The translations under genes were made by a program, and so were the position numbers. Under the pieces are notes generated by a model. That model worked only from the letters and a program-made list of their open reading frames with translations. It did no database searches and was not told the DNA's origin. This document shows positions 26,867 through 35,527 of a stretch of 64,000 nucleotides of DNA, piece by piece; the stretch's first letter is position 1; every line of letters starts with the position of its first letter. The DNA is from Neomicrococcus lactis (lineage in GTDB: Bacteria; Actinomycetota; Actinomycetes; Actinomycetales; Micrococcaceae), in the NCBI RefSeq assembly GCF_014200305.1, contig NZ_JACHBL010000001.1:1488001-1552000 (forward strand), written 5' to 3'.

Positions 26867-29001
26867 CGTTCCCCCAATTTTTGTAGTTGTGTGGTGAGCT
26901 CCTGCACCGTTATCAGAGGTGCCATGCACGAATAGTTTTGGCAGATGTATATTCTCACGTCTCCCGCCGGGCCCGCCGCATACTCGCCACGGGTAGCGTC
27001 GGTGGACGGCGTCGGGGTAATAACTGCTCCGGCCAGGAGCGCGACACGACGCGCAGCACGGCGTTCCCCTTCGGAACCGCCCGCAATATGAATTTCCCGC
27101 ACCGTTCCTCCGCGGGTTTTCCAGCGCGCGGCGAGAGCCATTCCGGCAGATCCCGGCGCGCGAGCCGCCACGAAGTCCGTGTGATTGAGTAGGTGCGCCA
27201 ATGTCGCTTCGTCTGCGGGGCGCGCCCGCTGTGCGAGGGCAAGGGCCAACAGGGCCGTTCCGGACGGTGTTGCGTCCTCCAGAATGACGACGCCGCTGCT
27301 CCCGTTCCGCGCATTGAGAACGGCCTGGTCTGCGGTTGCGTGAGGATCCTGAGTGGAATCCCGCACGAGCGTTGTGCCCTGATTGGTGGACACGAACTTT
27401 TCGAGACTTGCGTCCAGGATTTCGTTCGCCTTTTCCGTCCACGAGTGGTCATTCGTGACTGCAGCCACGGCTTGGAGACCGAGCGCGAGTCCCGCGTAAT
27501 CCTCGAGTAGTCCCTCACGAGCGTTATCCGTGGCGCCGTTGTAGGAGACTCTCAAGACTGTGAGTTCCTGGTTGTTCGTGTCCTTCGCGATGTGGGTTTT
27601 CCAGAGGAAGGTGGCCGCGTTGATCGCAAGGGTTCGTGCGAGCTCGGCATGCTCTGTGTTTTCGCCGTCGAGGAGGTCCGAGGTCTCGGCGAGGGATCGA
27701 ACCATCAGTCCATTCCAGCTCGCCACGACTTTGTCATCCCTAGATGGTTGTGGCCGCTTGGCGCGGTTTTGCTCAAGAACTGGGCGGGCTTGATCCCACG
27801 CCGACCAATCTTGATCCTCCGGTACTCGCGAGAAGGCGAGGGTGAGTTCCTCGTTGTCCGGGGTGTCCGCGAACGTCATGCTTCCGCGTTGCGGCGCGTG
27901 AACGCTGCCGCCCACGAGGAGCGTCTTGAGTGCGCCGTTGAAGTCCGTCAGGTGCTCCAGTTCGGCGCGCGTCCACACATATGTGGCGCCCTCGTGGTGC
28001 TCTCCGTTTTCAAGGACCGTGTCCGCATCTAGAGACGAAGCAAAGGCACCCTCAGGAGTCAGTAGCTCATCGACGAGCCACCTGACCATCAACTGAGCGG
28101 TGCGCTTGAAGAGTTCGCGGTCTGCAGGGTCCGATGCGAGATGGCTCGCGTGGGCGTAGTGGCGAAGGAGCTGTGCGTTGTCATAGAGCATCTTCTCGAA
28201 GTGCGGAACCAACCACTGCTCGTCCACGCAATAGCGCGCGAAGCCGCCTGCCACATGGTCGTGGAGGCCGGAGAGCGCCATGACGCGCAGGGTTCGGTCG
28301 AGTAGCGTGCGATCCCCCTCGACCGTCGAGCCCAGCGCCGTCAAGAATTCCAAGGCTGAGTGCGGTGGGAACTTTGGAGCTTCGCCAAAGCCGCCTGTTC
28401 TTGCTTCCTGACGAGTCAGCACATTCAGGGCCAAGTGCATGGTCTTGTCTGCGTCAGTCGAGTCTTCGGTTACGCGGTTGCTCAGTTGGGCCTCGGCGTC
28501 ATTGACTTGTTCAAGTCGCTGAGCGAGCTGCCCCGCGAACTGTTCCACGCCCTCTCGATTCGTGACCCAGGTGTCGTGAACACCTTGGATGAGCTGGCGG
28601 AACGAGGGCAAACCCTGGCGAGGTTCGGGTGGGAAATACGTTCCTGCATGGAACGCGCGGCCATCGGGCATCAAGAACACGCTCATGGGCCAGCCGCCTT
28701 GGCCAGTTAACAGTTGGGTGGCGGCCATGTACACGGAGTCCACGTCAGGTCGTTCTTCACGATCCACCTTGATGGACACGAAGTTCTGGTTCAAGAACTC
28801 GGCGATCGCAGGATCATCAAAGGTCTCGTGCGCCATGACGTGGCACCAGTGGCACGCCGCATAGCCCACGGACAAGAAGATGGGCACGTCCCGTCGCTCG
28901 GCCTCCTCGAAGGCATCATCACCAAAAACCTGCCAATGAACGGGCTGATGCGCATGCTGCCGGAGGTAAGAACTCGCGGCACCGCCAAGCTGATTGGACA
29001 T
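26863..29001 (-). CDS. YyaL/DUF255 thioredoxin-domain protein
   Basis: 712 residues. The N-terminal thioredoxin-like domain has CHWCHVMAHETFDDPAIA (about 45-62), KVDREERPDVDSVYM and GGWPMSVFLMPDGR, followed by a long six-hairpin-glycosidase-like helical region (LLDRTLRVMALSGLHDHVAGG; VPHFEKMLYDNAQL). This is the conserved YyaL/SSP411 family; cellular role unknown, proposed redox function. The ATG at 29001 is fixed by GAGGAG eight bases upstream; that ribosome site lies inside a 22-bp repeat unit. A GCGGCGTCGT copy (27287-27296, minus) lies in the gene. Confidence 0.94.
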   Translation of the reverse strand: MSNQLGGAASSYLRQHAHQPVHWQVFGDDAFEEAERRDVPIFLSVGYAACHWCHVMAHETFDDPAIAEFLNQNFVSIKVDREERPDVDSVYMAATQLLTGQGGWPMSVFLMPDGRAFHAGTYFPPEPRQGLPSFRQLIQGVHDTWVTNREGVEQFAGQLAQRLEQVNDAEAQLSNRVTEDSTDADKTMHLALNVLTRQEARTGGFGEAPKFPPHSALEFLTALGSTVEGDRTLLDRTLRVMALSGLHDHVAGGFARYCVDEQWLVPHFEKMLYDNAQLLRHYAHASHLASDPADRELFKRTAQLMVRWLVDELLTPEGAFASSLDADTVLENGEHHEGATYVWTRAELEHLTDFNGALKTLLVGGSVHAPQRGSMTFADTPDNEELTLAFSRVPEDQDWSAWDQARPVLEQNRAKRPQPSRDDKVVASWNGLMVRSLAETSDLLDGENTEHAELARTLAINAATFLWKTHIAKDTNNQELTVLRVSYNGATDNAREGLLEDYAGLALGLQAVAAVTNDHSWTEKANEILDASLEKFVSTNQGTTLVRDSTQDPHATADQAVLNARNGSSGVVILEDATPSGTALLALALAQRARPADEATLAHLLNHTDFVAARAPGSAGMALAARWKTRGGTVREIHIAGGSEGERRAARRVALLAGAVITPTPSTDATRGEYAAGPAGDVRIYICQNYSCMAPLITVQELTTQLQKLGER

Positions 29002-29006
29002 CCAAT

Positions 29007-29050
29007 ACTCCTCACACCGGCTTTCTGTGCTCCTCACACCGGCTTTCAGC
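29007..29050 (-). repeat. Two 22-bp direct repeats at the yyaL 5' end
   Basis: CTCCTCACACCGGCTTTC occurs twice with 22-base spacing. On the minus strand each unit carries GGTGTGAGGAG, so the copy nearest the gene supplies the yyaL ribosome binding site. The TGTGAGG core relates it to the palindromic repeat family. Confidence 0.7.
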
Positions 29051-29075
29051 CTACTTCGCCCCACAGAACCCTCCA

Positions 29076-29096
29076 TGTGAGAACACTTCACTACAA
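29076..29096 (+). repeat. Forward arm of palindromic repeat at 29.1 kb
   Basis: A 21-base arm beginning TGTGAGAACACTTCACTAC that differs at two positions from the arm at 53823-53843. A 14-base AT-rich centre follows, then the reverse tandem units. Confidence 0.75.
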
Positions 29097-29110
29097 GAAA
29101 ATCGAAAAAA

Positions 29111-29240
29111 GTTGTAGAGAAATGGCCTCGCATGGGGCGGGTTGTAGAGAAATGGCCTCACATGGGGTGGGTTGTAGAGAAATGGCCTCACATGGGGACG
29201 GTTGCAGAGAAGTGTCCTCACCTCTAGGGGGGTTCAGAGT
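29111..29240 (-). repeat. Four tandem 30-bp reverse repeat units
   Basis: Units start at 29111, 29141, 29171 and 29201, each GTTGTAGAGAAATGGCCTCA with the tail CATGGGG(N)3G; the fourth is diverged (GTGTCC for ATGGCC) and a fragment follows. The first three are nearly identical. Spacing is exactly 30 bases and no spacer separates them, so this is not a CRISPR. On the minus strand each reads TGTGAGGCCATTTCTCTACA. Confidence 0.88.
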
Positions 29241-29254
29241 GAAGAGAGACGAAA

Positions 29255-29284
29255 ATGGCCCCGCACCGAGAGGTGCGAGGCCAT
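29255..29284 (-). terminator. Terminator downstream of the 29.3-kb membrane protein gene
   Basis: ATGGCC-C-CGCACC, GAGA loop, GGTGCG-A-GGCCAT: a 12-bp stem with one internal mismatch, followed on the minus strand by TTTTCG. Confidence 0.75.
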
Positions 29285-29313
29285 CATTCAGGGCTTGCAA
29301 GCCACCAGAGGCG

Positions 29314-29700
29314 TTAGCCCCGGAGGTTTTTGTTCGTGCCGTCCGTTGCTTCGGGTCCATCGGCAGAATCGTCCGCGCCATCAGCCACAGGGCCCGCGGA
29401 GCCGGGACGCGCCTGACCGGAGCCGGTAGCGGGACGCGAGGCTTCGTCGTCGTACAAGCCAGACTCAGCGCGCTCACGCTCACCGCGCTCGACGAGCTCA
29501 CGTTGGCGCGTGGTTGCCTCCGCCTCGTACCGCACGCGACGGATGCGGCGGGTCATGTCCTTGAGCAAGAAGATCACGCAAATCACCATGAAAGCGGTAA
29601 AGATGAAGCCCAAGAAACCCGGGCCGATCTCGCGAGCCTGGTCCTCAGTAGGAGCGGCCGGATAAGTACTACTTGCGTACACGTTGAGGAGGAAATTCAC
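29314..29700 (-). CDS. Small single-pass membrane protein beside mca
   Basis: 128 residues: a short extracellular start (MNFLLNVYASSTYPAAPTED), one membrane segment (PGFLGFIFTAFMVICVIFLL, about 27-46), a basic stop-transfer MTRRIRRVRYEAEATTRQRE and a disordered Gly/Ala/Asp-rich tail. Similar small proteins often sit next to mca in Actinobacteria, but I know no function. GTG start. It follows mca by 99 bases on the same strand and ends in a good terminator. Confidence 0.78.
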   Translation of the reverse strand: MNFLLNVYASSTYPAAPTEDQAREIGPGFLGFIFTAFMVICVIFLLKDMTRRIRRVRYEAEATTRQRELVERGERERAESGLYDDEASRPATGSGQARPGSAGPVADGADDSADGPEATDGTNKNLRG

Positions 29701-29799
29701 AGTTCAGCTTTCTGGAGTGGACCCGCGCGGGTCAGAACTTTCAGTCTAACGAAGATCTAGCTCTCTCAGCGATCTTGCAGGGAACTAGATTCGCTGGAA

Positions 29800-30714
29800 C
29801 TAGCGCAGTCCGGCGAAGAGATCGGACTCGGGGAAGGACGTCTCCACCGTGGACTCGATGAGCGTGTAATCCTCAAACGGATATACCTCTTTTTCGAGCT
29901 CGCGCGGGACGGCGAAGAAGAAGCCTTGCGGATCAATCTGCGTGTGGTGGGACAGCAACGCTTGGTCACGGAGGCCAAAGTATTCGCTCGCATAAATACG
30001 GGACGTATTCTTGTGGCGCTGTGCGCGCACCATCCAGCTATCCGGATCCCCTTCGGCTGCCTCGAGACGCCATGTGTACGGCGATTCCAGACCGCGCTCC
30101 ACCATCGCTTCATGCAGCGAAGTGAATCGCTCCGTATTCATGGAGTTGTCATAGTAGACCTTGGGAATTTGCCATGCTTCGCCGAGTTCGGGGTGGTACT
30201 CAGGGTCAGCGGCGGCCTTGAAGGCGAAGACCGAAATCACGTGCGTGTGGATGTGGTCCGGGTGTGGGTAACCGCCGAACTCGTTGTACGTGGTCATGAC
30301 GTGCGGACGGAATTCGCGAATGACCTTGACCAGCGGGACGGCCGCGATCTCTACGGGGATCGTGGCGAAAGCCCCGAATGGAAGCGGCGGAAGCGGGTCG
30401 CCCTCGGGCAAACCGGAATCCACGTAGCCCAGCCAGGTCTGCTTGATGCCGAGCGTCTGGGCTGCATTGGCCATTTCTTGGTGGCGAAGACCTGCCAAGT
30501 CGCGGTGTGCGTGAGCCACTTCGTCGGCGTCCTTGTTGAGGATGTCACCACGTTCGCCGCCCGTGCAGCTCACCACGAGAACTTCAGCGCCGGCAGCAAT
30601 GTACGCCGCGCTCGTTGCAGCACCCTTCGAGGACTCGTCATCCGGGTGTGCGTGAACCGCCATCAACCGGAAGCCGGTGGAGTCAGGTAACGCGGTCACT
30701 GCTGATTGGTCCAC
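29800..30714 (-). CDS. mca: Mycothiol S-conjugate amidase
   Basis: Cleaves mycothiol S-conjugates to mercapturic acids for export, detoxifying electrophiles. The 304-residue LmbE-fold zinc enzyme shows MAVHAHPDDESSKG (His-Asp zinc ligands about 18-21), SCTGGERGDILN and HPDHIHTHV (second zinc site). These distinguish it from MshB only in part, but the length and C-terminal QIDPQGFFFAVP fit Mca. GTG at 30714 has AAGGAG eight bases upstream; the longer frame to 30786 lacks this. Its presence implies a mycothiol-producing organism. Confidence 0.95.
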   Translation of the reverse strand: MDQSAVTALPDSTGFRLMAVHAHPDDESSKGAATSAAYIAAGAEVLVVSCTGGERGDILNKDADEVAHAHRDLAGLRHQEMANAAQTLGIKQTWLGYVDSGLPEGDPLPPLPFGAFATIPVEIAAVPLVKVIREFRPHVMTTYNEFGGYPHPDHIHTHVISVFAFKAAADPEYHPELGEAWQIPKVYYDNSMNTERFTSLHEAMVERGLESPYTWRLEAAEGDPDSWMVRAQRHKNTSRIYASEYFGLRDQALLSHHTQIDPQGFFFAVPRELEKEVYPFEDYTLIESTVETSFPESDLFAGLR

Positions 30715-30744
30715 GAGGTGGTCTCCTTGAGTAGAGTAGTAGGG

Positions 30745-31245
30745 ATGAATCCCCAGACCCACGCTCCAGACGCGCATGGGGCACAAGACTCTAGTTTAAC
30801 TAATCGTTACGGCACTCCGAAGCAACCGCTCTCGCGACGCCTCAAGACGACACTTGTTGTAGCCGGACTTTTGCTTGCCGTGCTTGCCGCCCTTTGGCTG
30901 TCGATTGCCAATACGGATAAGTTCACGTCCAAAGACATCGCGTTCAATATACAGTCGCCCGAGTTGGTGACAGTCACTTTTGACCTGACACGCAATGTCA
31001 ATGACACGGTGGAATGCTCCGCGCAAGTGCTCAGTGAGCAAAAGGCGATTGTGGGCTGGAAATCCGTCACTTTCGGGCCTGAGGAATCCAGTTCCATTAC
31101 CACGACGCCGCAGCCCGGCTCCGAATCAATCTCCACTGTTGCGCGTACTGGTGACTCCATCACGCAGCGCGCTATGGTCAACGTGCGGTCAAGTTACCAG
31201 GGCGTAAGCGGCGGAGTTTCAACGTGCTGGGTACTGGATAAATAG
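30745..31245 (+). CDS. DUF4307 family membrane protein
   Basis: 166 residues: a disordered N-terminus containing LTNRYGT (the DUF4307 opening), one membrane segment (LVVAGLLLAVLAALWLSI, about 37-54) and an extracellular beta-rich domain with VTVTFDLTRNVNDTVECSAQ and two cysteines. Function unknown. It is divergent from mca, its usual partner in Actinobacteria. ATG at 30745 follows TAGGG closely; a TAGAGT box at 30732 suggests a very short leader. Confidence 0.82.
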   Translation: MNPQTHAPDAHGAQDSSLTNRYGTPKQPLSRRLKTTLVVAGLLLAVLAALWLSIANTDKFTSKDIAFNIQSPELVTVTFDLTRNVNDTVECSAQVLSEQKAIVGWKSVTFGPEESSSITTTPQPGSESISTVARTGDSITQRAMVNVRSSYQGVSGGVSTCWVLDK

Positions 31246-31509
31246 CGGCAAAATTTCCGCCACGACCTTGACGAATATCACTTCCTAACTAGGTATCTGG
31301 CGAGTTCTTCGGTAGAATTACTTGATTACATGAGTTGCGCCCCGTCCATGCGCGGCTTTGAACCAGCAGGAATTTATGTCTGGTACAAGGTCTAGCTGAC
31401 GGGGTCTTTGCTTGCATCATTGGAATTACGCAATATCGAATATTTGACGCACCGATGGTGCTCACATGCCGAGCACGCCTCCGCTCGGACCAACACCAAG
31501 GAGAACCAG

Positions 31510-32007
31510 TTGTCCACCACGCAGCATGAACCAGTCATCTGGCTGACGCAAGAAGCATTCGACCGGCTTTCGGCCGAGCTCGAGCACCTGCAAGGTCCGG
31601 GACGCCAGGAAATCGTTGACCGTATTGAGCAGGCCCGCTCGGAGGGTGACCTCAAGGAAAACGGTGGCTACCACGCCGCTAAGGAAGAACAGGGCAAGGC
31701 TGAGGCACGCATTTCTCACCTGAAGCACGTCCTCGAGACCGCCCACGTTGGCGAAGCTCCAGCTGATGACGGAGTAGTTGAGCCAGGCATGTTGGTTGTT
31801 GCTAAGATTGCCGGCCGCGAGACCACGTTCCTCTTCGGTAGCCGCGAAATCGCGAGCGAAGGTTCTGACCTCGAAGTCTTCTCTGAGAAGTCCCCTATTG
31901 GCGCAGCCGTTCACGGCAAGAAGGCCGGCGACAAGCTGTCCTACACCGCGCCTAACGGCAAGGACATCGCGGTAGAGATCCTTTCCGCGAAGCCTTACCA
32001 GGCCTAA
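31510..32007 (+). CDS. greA: Transcription elongation factor GreA
   Basis: Stimulates the RNA-cleavage activity of stalled RNA polymerase. The 165-residue protein has the N-terminal coiled coil with WLTQEAFDRLSAELEHL and the tip acidic residues in ARSEGDLKENGGYHAAKEEQ (about 48-67), then the C-terminal FKBP-like domain ending ISEKSPIGAAVHGKKAGD-type sequence. The TTG at 31510 is chosen for AAGGAG six bases upstream. A strong terminator follows at 32030. Upstream 31246-31509 holds no gene; TAGAAT at about 31312 could be its -10. Confidence 0.96.
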   Translation: MSTTQHEPVIWLTQEAFDRLSAELEHLQGPGRQEIVDRIEQARSEGDLKENGGYHAAKEEQGKAEARISHLKHVLETAHVGEAPADDGVVEPGMLVVAKIAGRETTFLFGSREIASEGSDLEVFSEKSPIGAAVHGKKAGDKLSYTAPNGKDIAVEILSAKPYQA

Positions 32008-32029
32008 TCGTTTGAACTAAAGCCACATG

Positions 32030-32078
32030 AAAGCCCGGGACCACCCTCGCAGATTTGCGGGAAGGACCCGGGCTTTTT
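32030..32078 (+). terminator. Rho-independent terminator of greA
   Basis: AAAGCCCGGG pairs with CCCGGGCTTT, with an inner CCCTCGCAGATTTGCGGG fold and a T5 run. The A/T flanks also let it act on ilvA transcripts from the other strand. Confidence 0.88.
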
Positions 32079-32119
32079 GCTGTGTAGTTGTCGCTTGGCT
32101 TTTACACTCAGACTCTCGC

Positions 32120-33454
32120 CTAGTGGCGGACCTGCGGCTGGAATCCTTCAGCACGCAGTGCTTGCAGCACGAACTCTGAGTGTTCGCGGCCCTTGGTTTC
32201 CATGTCGATCGTGATGGCAACATCACCCATGGCAAGCGAACCGCCCACACGCGTGTGGTCCACACGGGTCACGTTGGCGTCCGATTCAGAGATGATGCGG
32301 GAGATCGTGGCGAGCTCGCCCGGGCGGTCTTCCAGCATGATGTGCACGGTGAGGTAGCGGCCGGCTGCCTGAAGACCGTGCTGGATAACCTTGAGCATGA
32401 GCAGGGGGTCCACGTTTCCGCCGGAGAGCACCACGGCAACATTCTTGGGATTCAGTCCCATTTCCGCCAGCAAGCCTTCTTGCACGGCGGCAACTCCCAC
32501 GGCACCAGCAGGTTCCACCACAAGCTTCGAACGTTCCAGTAAGAACACCAAAGCTCGAGCCAAAGCGTCTTCAGACACCGTCACCACGTCATCCACAAGC
32601 TCGCGAATGATCTGGAACGGCAACTGTCCCGGACGTCCCACGGCGATGCCGTCGGCGATGGTCGAAACCTTTTCAAGAGGCACCAAAGCATCGGCGGCCA
32701 ATGACGGAGGGTAGGCAGCAGCATTCTCTGCCTGCACGCCGATTACGCGGATGTCGCGGCCCAGCTGAGCAGCCTTAGACTTGATCGCCACGGCCACGCC
32801 GGCCAGCAGTCCGCCGCCGCCCACGCCCATCAACACGGTGTCCACTTCTGGGTACTGCTCAAGAAGTTCCAGACCGATGGTGCCCTGACCAGCGATGATG
32901 TCTTCGTGGTCGAACGGGTGCACAAAGACCGCGCCGGTTGCATCAGCGAAACGCTTCGCTTCAGCCAAGGATTCGTCCACGTTGTTGCCGTGGAGGATGA
33001 CTTCTGCGCCGTGATCACGCGTTGCGGAAAGCTTCGGCAGTGCCACGCCCATCGGCATGTAGATACGGGCCTTGATGCCCAAGCGGCTAGCGGCCTGCGC
33101 CACGCCCTGTGCGTGATTACCGGCCGATGCCGCCACCACGCCACGCTTCTTCTCTTCCTCGGTCAACCGCGCCATACGCACGTACGCACCGCGGACCTTG
33201 AAGGATCCAGCACGCTGCAGGTTCTCGCACTTGAATTCGACCTCGGCGCCAATCTGCCGGGACAGCGCACGCGAGTGCTCCATCGGGGTGCGAACGGCAA
33301 CGTCTTTTAACAACTCGGCCGCCGCCTCAATATCGGCAAGCTTTACGGGCAGCCCGTCCAAAATTTCCTGAAGGCTGCGGGTCGCGGTGCCTTCAGAGGA
33401 CGACGCCGCCGCTAGAGCAGTTGCCGAAGTTGCGGGGGTGGTGGGTTGAGACAT
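32120..33454 (-). CDS. ilvA: Threonine ammonia-lyase with ACT domain
   Basis: PLP enzyme converting threonine to 2-oxobutyrate, the first step toward isoleucine. The 444-residue protein has the PLP lysine in RAGSFKVRGAYVRMA (about 81-95), the SAGNHAQGVA substrate/phosphate loop, GVGGGGLLAG, and one C-terminal ACT domain (about 365-440, MLEDRPGELATISRIISE). The single ACT domain matches the shorter actinobacterial/TdcB-like form rather than E. coli IlvA with its two regulatory lobes. The first 35 residues are a Ser/Ala-rich extension containing a GCGGCGTCGT copy. Confidence 0.95.
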   Translation of the reverse strand: MSQPTTPATSATALAAASSSEGTATRSLQEILDGLPVKLADIEAAAELLKDVAVRTPMEHSRALSRQIGAEVEFKCENLQRAGSFKVRGAYVRMARLTEEEKKRGVVAASAGNHAQGVAQAASRLGIKARIYMPMGVALPKLSATRDHGAEVILHGNNVDESLAEAKRFADATGAVFVHPFDHEDIIAGQGTIGLELLEQYPEVDTVLMGVGGGGLLAGVAVAIKSKAAQLGRDIRVIGVQAENAAAYPPSLAADALVPLEKVSTIADGIAVGRPGQLPFQIIRELVDDVVTVSEDALARALVFLLERSKLVVEPAGAVGVAAVQEGLLAEMGLNPKNVAVVLSGGNVDPLLMLKVIQHGLQAAGRYLTVHIMLEDRPGELATISRIISESDANVTRVDHTRVGGSLAMGDVAITIDMETKGREHSEFVLQALRAEGFQPQVRH

Positions 33455-33513
33455 GGAGTTGATCCTTTAGAAACAGAACAGGTTGTGGTTGGTGATGGAT
33501 GGGTGGACAGATT

Positions 33514-34434
33514 TTAAAGGCTGGAGCGAATTCCCCAGGTGCCGGTCAGTGATGCGCCGGGTTCGAGCCAGTGGAGGTTCGTTCCCGAATTGAATGCGTC
33601 AGCCGGTGCGGTCATGGGTTCAACGGCTACGGCAAGCTCGCGGTCCCGGTAGTTTTCCGTGATAAAAACGTGGGCGATCAGGAACACCGGTTCTTGCCAC
33701 AGCTCAACGCTGCGGCCATCCGGCGCGCTCAAGATGTGGTGGAAGTTGCCGTCTTCTGCCGCCTCAAGATCGGTCAGCGCAACGTCCACGCGGACATCCT
33801 TGAGCAAGGTTCCCGAGCGGAAATCAGTCTCACCGCGCACGGGCACGAGAGCCACGGGGATGAGGCTCTCATCCGCAACAAAGGCCTGGCGAGCGTTGAG
33901 GGTCAAGGTGAGCTGCGCCGTCGTCATATCCCCGATGCGGAGGTAAGGGTGGGCACCCAGCGCGGCTGGTGCATTCTCCGATGACAAGTTCGTGAGTTGC
34001 TGGGTGACGCTCAAGTGCCCATCCGCAGCCAACGTATAGGTCGTCGTATGCCGCATGCGGAACGGGAAGCCGTGCTGTGGATAGATCTCGGCAGCGAGAG
34101 TTACGGAGGCATCTGTGTGTGAAACCGGAGCGTAGCCGGTATTCCGCAACAAGCCATGGGACGCGTGGCCCCGGGAGGGCTCGGTGATGTCCAGCTGCTG
34201 TTCCTTGCCGTTGAGCACCCATTTTCCCGCGCGGACACGGTTGCCCCACGGGGCCATGAGGATGCCGGAGCCGGACGGCGGAAGTTCGTTGGCGCTGAAG
34301 GGTTCCACGAGGTCAACGCCGTCGCGCTGGTATAGGCGCAGGGCGGCTGCGAGCGCGCAGACGGTCGCTGTGGCGCCGCCGTTATTGATGGTGAACTGTT
34401 CGCCCATCACGGGGCTAGCTGTGTTAGTGCTCAT
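33514..34434 (-). CDS. Aldose 1-epimerase family protein
   Basis: 306 residues with the galactose mutarotase fold. GSGILMAPWGNRVRAGKW (about 55-72), HASHGLLRN (active-site His about 90) and LGAHPYLRIG (second His) are visible, followed by a late Glu region WLEPGASLTGTWGI. It interconverts anomers of a hexose. The ATG at 34434 has AAGGGTTGGG just upstream and excludes 20 spurious residues. It lies behind the terminator of the Bax-inhibitor gene. Confidence 0.92.
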   Translation of the reverse strand: MSTNTASPVMGEQFTINNGGATATVCALAAALRLYQRDGVDLVEPFSANELPPSGSGILMAPWGNRVRAGKWVLNGKEQQLDITEPSRGHASHGLLRNTGYAPVSHTDASVTLAAEIYPQHGFPFRMRHTTTYTLAADGHLSVTQQLTNLSSENAPAALGAHPYLRIGDMTTAQLTLTLNARQAFVADESLIPVALVPVRGETDFRSGTLLKDVRVDVALTDLEAAEDGNFHHILSAPDGRSVELWQEPVFLIAHVFITENYRDRELAVAVEPMTAPADAFNSGTNLHWLEPGASLTGTWGIRSSL

Positions 34435-34492
34435 CCCAACCCTTCTCTCACTATCAACGGTATGCCTTGTACGGCGCTGGTGTACGCACAGC

Positions 34493-34534
34493 AAGACGCC
34501 CGTCTCACTTACTGAGAAGTGAGACGGGCGTCTT
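34493..34534 (-). terminator. Terminator of the Bax-inhibitor gene
   Basis: AAGACGCCCGTCTCACTT and its exact complement form an 18-bp perfect stem with a 6-base loop; A/T flanks on both sides make it bidirectional. It separates the 34553 gene from the epimerase. Confidence 0.88.
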
Positions 34535-34552
34535 TAGAGCTAAATAAGGTGA

Positions 34553-35374
34553 CTAGTCGTCGCCGCGCAAGATCGCGAGGATGCGCAGGATTTCGACGTA
34601 CAGCCACACCATGGTGACCGTGAGGCCGAAGGCGCAACGCCATGCGAACTTTTCAGGGGCGCCGTGTGCAACGGCTTCCTGGATTTGGGTGAAGTCCAGC
34701 ACCAGCGAGTAGGTGGCCAAGAGGACAGCCAAAGCGCCGATAGCCAAACCGATCCAGCCGGAGCGGAGACCGAACATGCCGTCAACTGCACCAGTCAACA
34801 TGAGCACGAGGTTCAAGAGGCTGAAGACCAAGTAGCCGATCATGGCAATCATGAACATCTTGGTCATGCGTGGGGTGGCGCGGTACTTACCGGAGCGGTA
34901 GAGCACCAAGGTCACAGCGAAAACGGAGAACGTTGCGAGGACCGCCTGCATGACGATACCCGGGTACATGGTCTCGAAGACGCCAGAGATGCCACCGAGG
35001 AAGATGCCTTCAGCAGCTGCGTAAAGCGCCACGAGCACTGGCGAAACTTCGCGCTTGAAGGAGTTCACCAAACCCAAGACCAAGCCGATGATTACCGCTG
35101 GCAACATGAGAGCTGGCAACTGCCAACCAACTGCGGCACCAATAATGACCAAGGCGAAGCAGATGAGCGTCTTGGCAACAACGTCATTGATGGTCATGCG
35201 TCCGGTCTGCAGTGGTCCTGCTGCAGGCTGGTTGTACATGTCCTGCAACTGCTGTGCAGACATTTGGTTCTGCTGAACGGTCTGCTGAGCTGCAGCCGTG
35301 CCAAAGCCAACGGTTCCGCCGCGCGCGTCGCTTTGGAAAGTTTTGGAATTAAATAGTGGGTTTCCGCCCGCCAT
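34553..35374 (-). CDS. Bax inhibitor-1/YccA family membrane protein
   Basis: 273 residues, seven membrane segments after a 60-residue Gln-rich cytoplasmic start (QQTVQQNQMSAQQLQDMYNQ). The segment EGIFLGGISGVFETMYPGIV and late TQIQEAVAHGAPEKFAWRCA with the acidic pore residues identify the YetJ/BI-1-like group (DUF4870-free). Bacterial YetJ is a pH-dependent calcium channel; the role here is unproven. ATG at 35374 has AAAGGA eight bases upstream; an ATG at 35389 would add five residues. Confidence 0.92.
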   Translation of the reverse strand: MAGGNPLFNSKTFQSDARGGTVGFGTAAAQQTVQQNQMSAQQLQDMYNQPAAGPLQTGRMTINDVVAKTLICFALVIIGAAVGWQLPALMLPAVIIGLVLGLVNSFKREVSPVLVALYAAAEGIFLGGISGVFETMYPGIVMQAVLATFSVFAVTLVLYRSGKYRATPRMTKMFMIAMIGYLVFSLLNLVLMLTGAVDGMFGLRSGWIGLAIGALAVLLATYSLVLDFTQIQEAVAHGAPEKFAWRCAFGLTVTMVWLYVEILRILAILRGDD

Positions 35375-35514
35375 GGTGATTCCTTTCATAGATATCCTCC
35401 CTAGAGTTTATCTACATTGACGAGCTGTAGACATGATTCTTGAGGATGATTCGCCATCAGAGTATTTCCCTTACTCACGCCGTAAGGCAATCACTGCCGC
35501 GGCCGGTTCTTGTG

Positions 35515-35527
35515 TTAGATTAGATGC
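35515..35527 (+). promoter_or_regulatory. Likely -10 element of a leaderless CDF transcript
   Basis: TTAGAT at 35515-35520 lies seven bases before the ATG at 35528, with no ribosome binding site between. That spacing places transcription start on or next to the start codon. Confidence 0.45.

Noticed and set aside
26866-27442. Long upstream extension of the 88-residue gene inside yyaL
   Set aside because: It is the alternate frame of yyaL, rich in Arg/Gly; the coupled ATG with a GGGGG site is the real start.
29111-29240. CRISPR-like array of 30-bp units
   Set aside because: Units are directly contiguous with no unique spacers, only four copies exist, and there are no cas genes. Homology to the palindromic repeats at other loci explains them better.
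31408-31509. 34-residue N-terminal extension of greA
   Set aside because: The GreA family starts near the chosen TTG, which has AAGGAG six bases upstream; the extension has no such site.
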